Assembly: GCA_036346395.1 (NCBI GenBank)
Contig: CM070603.1
Location: 28,491,045-28,555,044, forward strand
Reading direction: 5' to 3'
DNA: 64,000 nucleotides
DNA from: Hsuehochloa calcarea
Lineage: Eukaryota > Streptophyta > Magnoliopsida > Poales > Poaceae
The translations under genes were made by a program, and so were the position numbers. The notes beneath the pieces are model-generated. The model saw only the letters and a list, made by a program, of their open reading frames with translations. It searched no databases and was not told the origin of the DNA. Shown here in pieces: positions 58,133 to 64,000 of this stretch. The first letter of the stretch is position 1. Each line of letters begins with the position of its first letter.

Positions 58133-58138
58133 CACGTG
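58133..58138. promoter_or_regulatory. CACGTG motif near the CML21 leader
   Basis: The palindrome lies in the putative leader or promoter of the minus-strand calcium-binding gene. A (GTTTCG)3 microsatellite follows at 58163-58186. Its regulatory role is inference. Confidence 0.3.
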
Positions 58139-58309
58139 TGAAGCAGGCGAGAAAGTGAGAGAGGTTTCGGTTTCGGTTTCGGTTTTTGTGAGGAGATGGA
58201 GAGCACAGCAACGTGAGGTGGCAGGTCCCCGGCGCTACACCTACACGGGAGGCTGGCCCACGAATGGTCCTGTGTCTCTGACGCGCGGGAGAGAGAAAGC
58301 AGAGTGGGT

Positions 58310-58604
58310 TAAGTTAATTCGGCCCACGAAAATATTTAAATTTTAAATTAATTTTTGAATTTAGAAAACAGGCTAAAAATCTAAATGGGCTTAAAAAATA
58401 TCAAACGAACTCTGAAAAATCCAAGAAAATTCCTTGGAACAATGTTTTTCATTTAATCGATGTTTACTTTAGTCAAATTAAATAGTGTAAATTTCAAAAA
58501 AAAATCAATTAAGCTTTATTAATTCAAGTAAAATTTGTAAAATTTTCAGGGACCTTATCTGCACAAAAGTTTTTTTTGAAAACCTAAATTTTAGAACATT
58601 ACAG
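58310..58604 (-). mobile_element. Gypsy LTR 5' end remnant
   Basis: The minus strand starts TGTAATGTTCTAAAATTT at 58604 and is AT-rich inward, like the LTR starts at 75 and 25264. Only about 300 bp remain before the gene promoter. No duplication was found. Confidence 0.4.
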
Positions 58605-58649
58605 AAGTCCAGACTGCACACCAGAATCTAATACGACCCAAAATACGAG

Positions 58650-59460
58650 CTCTTCCATGCGCTTGCTAGAACAAGTTTCTAATGAGGCTACTCAAGCAAA
58701 GAAGATAACAACTTGAGGTGACGGTATATAATTGGGAGAGAGAGTTAAGAAGGGTTGACACGGTGGTGCCGCCGCTGGGGTTGGCAGCGAGGGCGGCTTC
58801 CTTCTCGCTGGCCCTTGGAGAAGAGCGGGAGAGGTGAGACGCGAGAACTGTGAGGTGGTCGCTGTGAAGGGGTACATTGGGGCCTCACGGTGGGAGGGAG
58901 AGGGGGGAGCTCGGCATGGAGGGAGGAGAAGGCGACGGAAGCCGGCACGGAGGGGGAAGGCAGAGTCGATGGCGGGAAGCCGGCACGAATGGCGGCGGAA
59001 GCTGGCACGGAGGGGGAAGGCAGAGTCAGTGGCGGGGAAGCCGGCACGAATGGCGGCGACGAAGAACTGGGGAACGGCGGTGACGCACTCGAATGCAGGA
59101 GGCGGTGGCGCACTCGAGGGCGAACGGCGGTGCACTCGGTGGCAGGAGGCGGCGGCACACTAGAGGGTTTGGAGTGGGGGGAATCGCCACTCGATCACCC
59201 CGTCTCCACATGCGCGGAAGGTCCGGATACGAACGAGTTCTTGAGGCTCAGGGGGTGTAGAGGGTTGAGGGGGTAAGTGAGTGGCAATTGCGGTAATTAC
59301 CTCGAACTTCTAGGGACTCTTTGTTTCAGGTGGGTTAACTCTCCACGATAATATAAGGAAAGGTAGCAAGAATTAGGATCCGGTCGTTTTGACAAGTTAG
59401 GTATTTGGCATAGTTCCACGAGATTCGATTGAGAAGTTGAGAGTAGGAGTTTTACCAAAC
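58650..59460. repeat. GC-rich sequence with a 60-bp tandem repeat
   Basis: Units 'cggaagccggcacgg...' at 58936 and 'cggaagctggcacgg...' at 58996 are two near-identical 60-bp copies, followed by a partial third. Open frames occur on both strands but none shows a known domain, so no gene is called. Confidence 0.4.
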
Positions 59461-59529
59461 AAAACCTAAATGGACCGAAACTCCGGTCTTGCATTGCCGT
59501 CAACAGCGCCTTCAACCAACTTATGCAAT

Positions 59530-60203
59530 TTACAGCCCCGAGAGCAGCACATCCTTGGTGATAGTGTTTGGCTCCAGGCCCTCCTGCAACATCTGCACCT
59601 GCAACTTGAAAGCAGCCTCCAGGTCCCCACCCTTGCAGTGCAGTGGCCAAACACCATGGTATTGTATGTGAAACGATCCCGCGCCACGGCCCTGTCGTCG
59701 CCCCTCCCCGCTCTCCACAGCCCCCGGATCACCGCATTGTACGAGAAAGCGTCGGGGCGCGTCGTCGCGGCCATCCGCCGGAGCATCCGGGCGGCCTCGT
59801 CGACGTCGCCCGCCACGACGCAGCCCTCGGCGGCAGTGTTCCACGCGAAGGTGTCCAGGCGCGGGCCGGCGGCGGCGATGATCTCGAACGCGCGGCGCGC
59901 GTCGGCGTGGGACCGGAGGAGAGAGCTGCAGGAGGAGGGGGTGGCAGCGGCGCGCGGGCGCCAGTGAGGATGGAGAGCTGACGCAGCCTGCCGTCGGGGA
60001 GGCCGAGGCGCGCGGAGGCCGCGTCGCTGAGGAAAGCGGGGTCAGGGGCGGCGGCGAGTGCGCGGTAGAGGTCGGGGACGGAGGCTGCGCCGCTAGGGTG
60101 ATCGGAGCGGAGAAGCGACCTCGCGAGTTTGACTGAAGCCTGCAGGGAGGCGCAGGAGCAGAGGAAGCGGCGGTGGAGTAGGAGCAAGCAAGACGCCGCC
60201 ATG
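59530..60203 (-). pseudogene. Pentatricopeptide repeat (PPR) protein pseudogene
   Basis: From ATG at 60203 the minus strand reads 'MAASCLLLLHRRFLCSCASL', a leader that could target an organelle. Frame is lost near 59945 and again near 59625. The true path includes 'LDTFAWNTAAEGCVVAGDVD', 'RPDAFSYNAVIRGLWRAG', 'RDRFTYNTMVFGHC' and 'GGDLEAAFKLQVQM'. These are PPR helices with the usual 35-residue spacing. PPR proteins bind organellar RNA. Only about three repeats precede a stop at 59532, far shorter than normal family members. The second frameshift coincides with a CTGCA doublet. Sequencing error is possible for a single indel but not for the missing end. Confidence 0.65.
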
Positions 60204-61449
60204 TTATGAGACATAACTGTACTGGTTTGGTTTCTTTCCGCAGAGGAATAGGTTGCAACGCCACACACGAAGTGCAAAACAAACGCACACAAGAAGTGGA
60301 GCGATAATAATAGGTCGAGAGCGCTAGAGAATGGAACTTAAGGCCCCATCTTAGATCGAAAAACTCCCCGCTCCTTCTCCTTCCCCACCTCCCGCGCTAC
60401 CTCATCCCGTCCGCGAGGAAGTCACCCAGCGCCGCCTAGTCCAGCGTCCCCGGTCTCGGCGCCGGTGGATCTCGTCGACTCGACACCAGCACCTCTGGAT
60501 CCCGCCGTCCCGGCCTCTCCGCCGCCGGGGTTGTCGTGCTCCGCCGGGCCCGTACCGCCCGCCACTTTCACCTTGCACTAACAAAAGTCGCAGGAGCATT
60601 AAAAAAAATTGTACCCTGTACGGGTGCTACTCCACTCTCCGTATCATCGTATGGTGGTCACCGTCAAGGGCGGACCCACGTAGGGCACAGCCCCCACTTA
60701 ATTTCAATTTATAGCCCGTAAGCTATAAGGGTCAATTTACTTGCAATTCATATCGGGTGTACCCCACCCCCACGCATATTTTCTTCTAGTCCGCCGCTAG
60801 TCACTCGTTTCTCACGGAGGAGAAGAATTCAAGAAGGAAACACATCAAAAGCAAATCAGAGAACGAGAGCGAAAGCAATGGCAAAGCCTGCGTCGCGTTG
60901 GATTTGCATGAATCTTGCGTGTCCTTGTGCTCATGCAGAGGATGCACGGCCATGCCTATATATTGCGCTAACAGTTTCGCGCGGTTAGGGAGATCGGAAT
61001 CCCACTTTTCTCTTTGTTTACCTCGTGATTTGTACCTCCCGTCCAGAGGAAATTTGCAAGTGGCAAATGGCTCAAGCCGGATACCACTACCGTACTTCGT
61101 ATGAGTCGTGTGCAGCAACTCGCCCTTCGACAACGGAGGATGCAGCATAGAGAGCGTGACTAAACCGCAAATAAACGAGATCGATCCTGTCGATACAATT
61201 CGACCTTGAAAGTTCAAACTGCAAACCCTGCTCGGATCTTGAACACCGGAGGCTCCTTCCCCAAACCAGGGGACACACGCTACAGCCCTACAACCTTGCA
61301 ATTTACAAGATCAACGTGACAGCAGTTACATGGCTTGCTTGACAGATTCAGTAGAAAGTGGTAGGTAATGTTCGACCAAAGTATACAGCAGGGTTGGGGC
61401 CAAGAGTCAGAATCGTGGCGCATATCTGTTGGTGATGACATCAGTGTTC
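60204..61449. other. Intergenic region, no gene recognised
   Basis: GC-rich 60360-60560 and unremarkable 60600-61300 contain open frames without recognisable domains. The part next to 61449 should hold the 3' UTR of the minus-strand hydrolase gene. Confidence 0.35.
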
Positions 61450-64000
61450 CTAGCAGCAGACTTGTCCCGAGCTAAAATGAGTATTCACAGTTGTCAAGAC
61501 GACTTGGTTCGCTTGTGTTGAGCCTGGCCTTGGAGGCACAGCCTGAAACGCTGGGTTAAGCTCTCCCCCATCTCTTGCCTCTCCTGTTTGAGCCTCTTCC
61601 ATAGGGACCGATTCTTCCTCTCGTTTGGTACAGTGAGCGGTTTCCTTCGTATCCGTCTCAGCGGCGTTGCCAGAGCCCTTAGCGTCATGCTCTACAGTTT
61701 GGGAGCAAATGATGAGATCTGAAAACTTTTCTACGTGGGGAATTAACTCTACTGGTTCACGTAAACAGTCAGAGCACATCACTAGTTTGAAACTATACTT
61801 TTTTTTGAAGCAATAAGTAAACACAAAGGTCGAGAACATTCACTCCAGAACCTATTTTATAGGTTTGTGAAGAAAATTTGTGTATAGTAGTAAACTTTTA
61901 TCAAGTTATCACATATAATGTGCTGCTTTGATCTTTATAGAATGAGATGTGACTATGTAAGTGAAAGACATGTAAACTGATTATTGTACCTTATGCTTTT
62001 GATTAGAAATCCCAGGGCGCTCGCCTGGGGATGATGCATCACTTGCTGCCCCCAAGGAAGAACATCTTCCCCAGCTCTCTCGGTTTGAACTTGTGTATGA
62101 GCAGCACTCCTCATTTTGCCTGTTTGCTTTATCCTAAAAAATAAAGAGAATTTCTTGTCAGTGAGATTACAAGACGAAAAACAATTAGTCTAAATTCAGG
62201 AACCAATGGAATATTGCAGAGCAACAGACAATATGGTTTTGGTGTCCTGTAACGACAGCCATACCGCAACGGCGCAACCTATTTATAACCATCAGACCTT
62301 GTGTTATACTCACTACAATGACACGAGAGATTTAGTATCTCCAGTAAGAGGTAGGGGGACTGCATCAGCCATCAGATACGGATATCGGATGGAATGATGG
62401 AGTTTTTACAGAGTCCAGTGTTAAATATAATGGCAGAACTATTTAAATGCTTCAAATAAAACAAAGCATCATCTATTTTTACCTCTAAATGAGACTCTGC
62501 ATTGCCACCGTCCAACTCAGCGAGATTATGATTTTCATCCAAAAGGAAATCCTGCATTTACATGAGATATCTCAGCTAAGATGTCAAGTACCAGAGGTAA
62601 ACCAACCACTAATGGACTTACCAAGTCATTATCATTTTTAATGGACAACTGATTGACCCTCTCTGTCAGCAGTTCAACAACTGATTTTGCAGCTGAAACA
62701 ATGTAAAAGTAATCACTGGACACTGAACAGCAAACAGTAACTCATGTGTATTAAATTATTAATAACATAAACTATTAAGGAGGATGAGCCACACCATCCG
62801 TGAAATTAGTTGCAGCTGCTGATGAACTGCCTGCATCAGTACCAGCAGCCCTTAGACCATTTATGATCTCATACAATAAGCTCTGAAAAAAATCAAATTA
62901 ATTGACAGGTAATTCCTCGGATGGGCTTCCTATTACACAAAGCAGAAATTTTGACACCAGATTTCATTTACCTCATTGGTCCCAGCACCAACCTTAAAGG
63001 CGCCGAGGTTGTAGTACTTATCTAACTTATTTGAGCATGCCGAAGGAAACTGAGGTGGGTGCAGAACATTATAGAAGAATATTGAAACAGAATCGTAATA
63101 AAATTGGGGCCTTGGCGAATTGTGATCACCCTCAAATTTGATTAAATTTTTATCCCCCTGCAGATAAATAGAAATACATCAGCAAAACGAGCCCGGCAGG
63201 CCCTTCAACAGGAGCAGTCACCACTGATGAAACCTGTATGTAGTTAGAAGACATCTGTTTACTGATCAGCCTTTGTAAAGCAAGTAAGAGTGAGATTTAC
63301 CGCATATGCCTGGTGAATACGATCAGAGTGATGGGGCTGAATAAACATGTCATTCAATGCGTGCCCAAATAATGCAGGAATATACGTTTTGGGAGCAAAC
63401 TGGAAAAGAAAAAGATAGTAAAGTTTGTGACATTGTCCAGAAATAGGAGGTAATCAGATAAATACCAATGGGTTTAACTGAAAACCATGATACTTGAAAC
63501 ATCAAGATTAGTAGACTACCCAGTATAACAAGAATTTCCAATACTTCAACCAATCTTACTCAAACTATGTGTCTCAATCAAGTTGAAAGAGCTGTTCTAA
63601 TTGTTTAATGTTGGTGTTCACAGCTAAGACAATTATGCTCAGAAGCTTAATTCAGGCAAAACAAAGACATACAAGTATACAACAAAATGTTCATTTAGCA
63701 TTGCAGTCTACTAGAGAGATCTGAACAGATATAGACTAAACACACACATTCATTTCTAACTATATTCATCATTCAGTCACACGTAATGCATAATATTATT
63801 ACCAGTATGGAGTCTCGTATTGTAGGGATGGTAACAAATACTCCCCATCGCATTTCATTAGTTTTTTTTTTTGTAATTCTACCTGGCTCTTTAGTAATTA
63901 AATTAGAACAGAGTGCTATTTCAGAAAGCAAACCTGAACAACATTAAGATCCATTATGTCAAACTTAGCTCTTCTTTGAATGATGCGTCGCATGTACTGC
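61450..64000 (-). CDS. Alpha/beta-hydrolase (serine aminopeptidase S33-like), partial, 3' half
   Basis: Minus-strand exons with matching phases are 64000-63934 (open to the right), 63399-63301, 63157-62972, 62882-62795, 62692-62622, 62551-62483 and 62133-61990. A likely last exon is 61689-61450 (acceptor less certain). The peptide runs 'IIQRRAKFDIMDLNVVQ', 'FAPKTYIPALFGHALNDMFI', 'GDKNLIKFEGDHNSPRPQFY' and 'SIFFYNVLHPPQFP'. The Asp in HALNDMF and the His in EGDHN fit the catalytic Asp and His of the alpha/beta-hydrolase triad. The nucleophile Ser lies beyond the window. A long polar C-terminal extension with Ser/Glu-rich, probably disordered sequence follows. The substrate is unknown. Similar plant proteins are annotated as hydrolases of the bem46/S33 type. 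Confidence 0.8.

Noticed and set aside
58692..59276. Overlapping Pro/Arg/Gly-rich open frames on both strands
   Set aside because: They are GC-rich tandem-repeat translations without domains, and frames on both strands are equally open.
60801..61301. 166-codon minus-strand ORF
   Set aside because: Composition is unremarkable, there are no family motifs, and it lies where the 3' UTR or intergenic DNA of the hydrolase gene is expected.

Overview
The window is plant nuclear DNA, almost certainly from a grass (Poaceae). Genes have several short exons with GT-AG introns. CDS are GC-rich in places, and intergenic DNA is built from nested LTR retrotransposons, Mutator-like (MULE) and hAT remnants of grass type. 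Species cannot be fixed from sequence alone. No rRNA, tRNA, CRISPR or bacterial features were seen.

Bases 1 to about 29,200 are a transposon graveyard. A ~3.6-kb Gypsy solo LTR (75-13478) sits in a GC-rich segment. It is interrupted by an Angela-like Copia solo LTR (503-5609), which itself holds a 3.8-kb inverted pair of LTR-like arms (1636-5469). It is also interrupted by an opposite-strand Gypsy solo LTR (8120-12826) carrying a 1.6-kb array of small hairpin units. Next come an inverted Copia LTR fragment (14813-15748) and a decayed, internally deleted Tat-type Gypsy element with an antisense ORF (15749-24463). After these lie a Gypsy LTR fragment and a MULE transposase pseudogene split by two solo LTRs (about 25280-28770).

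Bases 29,200-41,000 hold a small membrane-protein ORF with a perfect internal 129-bp duplication (29597-29899). They also hold a TIR element (32008-32742), an ARF-GAP pseudogene (35086-35924), a plant-mobile-domain pseudogene (37015-37830) and another decayed Gypsy LTR (to about 40930).

Bases 41,000-64,000 are the genic part. A MYB-CC (PHR1-like) transcription factor gene runs on the plus strand (41500-54330). Its fourth coding intron is 8.7 kb, swollen by a Reina-like chromovirus, two Copia fragments and a hAT MITE. This intron lies exactly between the exons for the MYB domain and those for the coiled-coil. On the minus strand follow an apparently intact CML21-type EF-hand protein gene (55438-57412 coding), a frameshifted PPR pseudogene (59530-60203), and the 3' half of an alpha/beta-hydrolase gene (61450-64000, continuing past the right edge).

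The most unusual theme is that several unrelated elements here carry clusters of short palindromes built from the same GGTCG / CGACC core. Everything is read by eye from sequence. Family names rest on recognised motifs, and TE borders rest on TG...CA ends and short target duplications.
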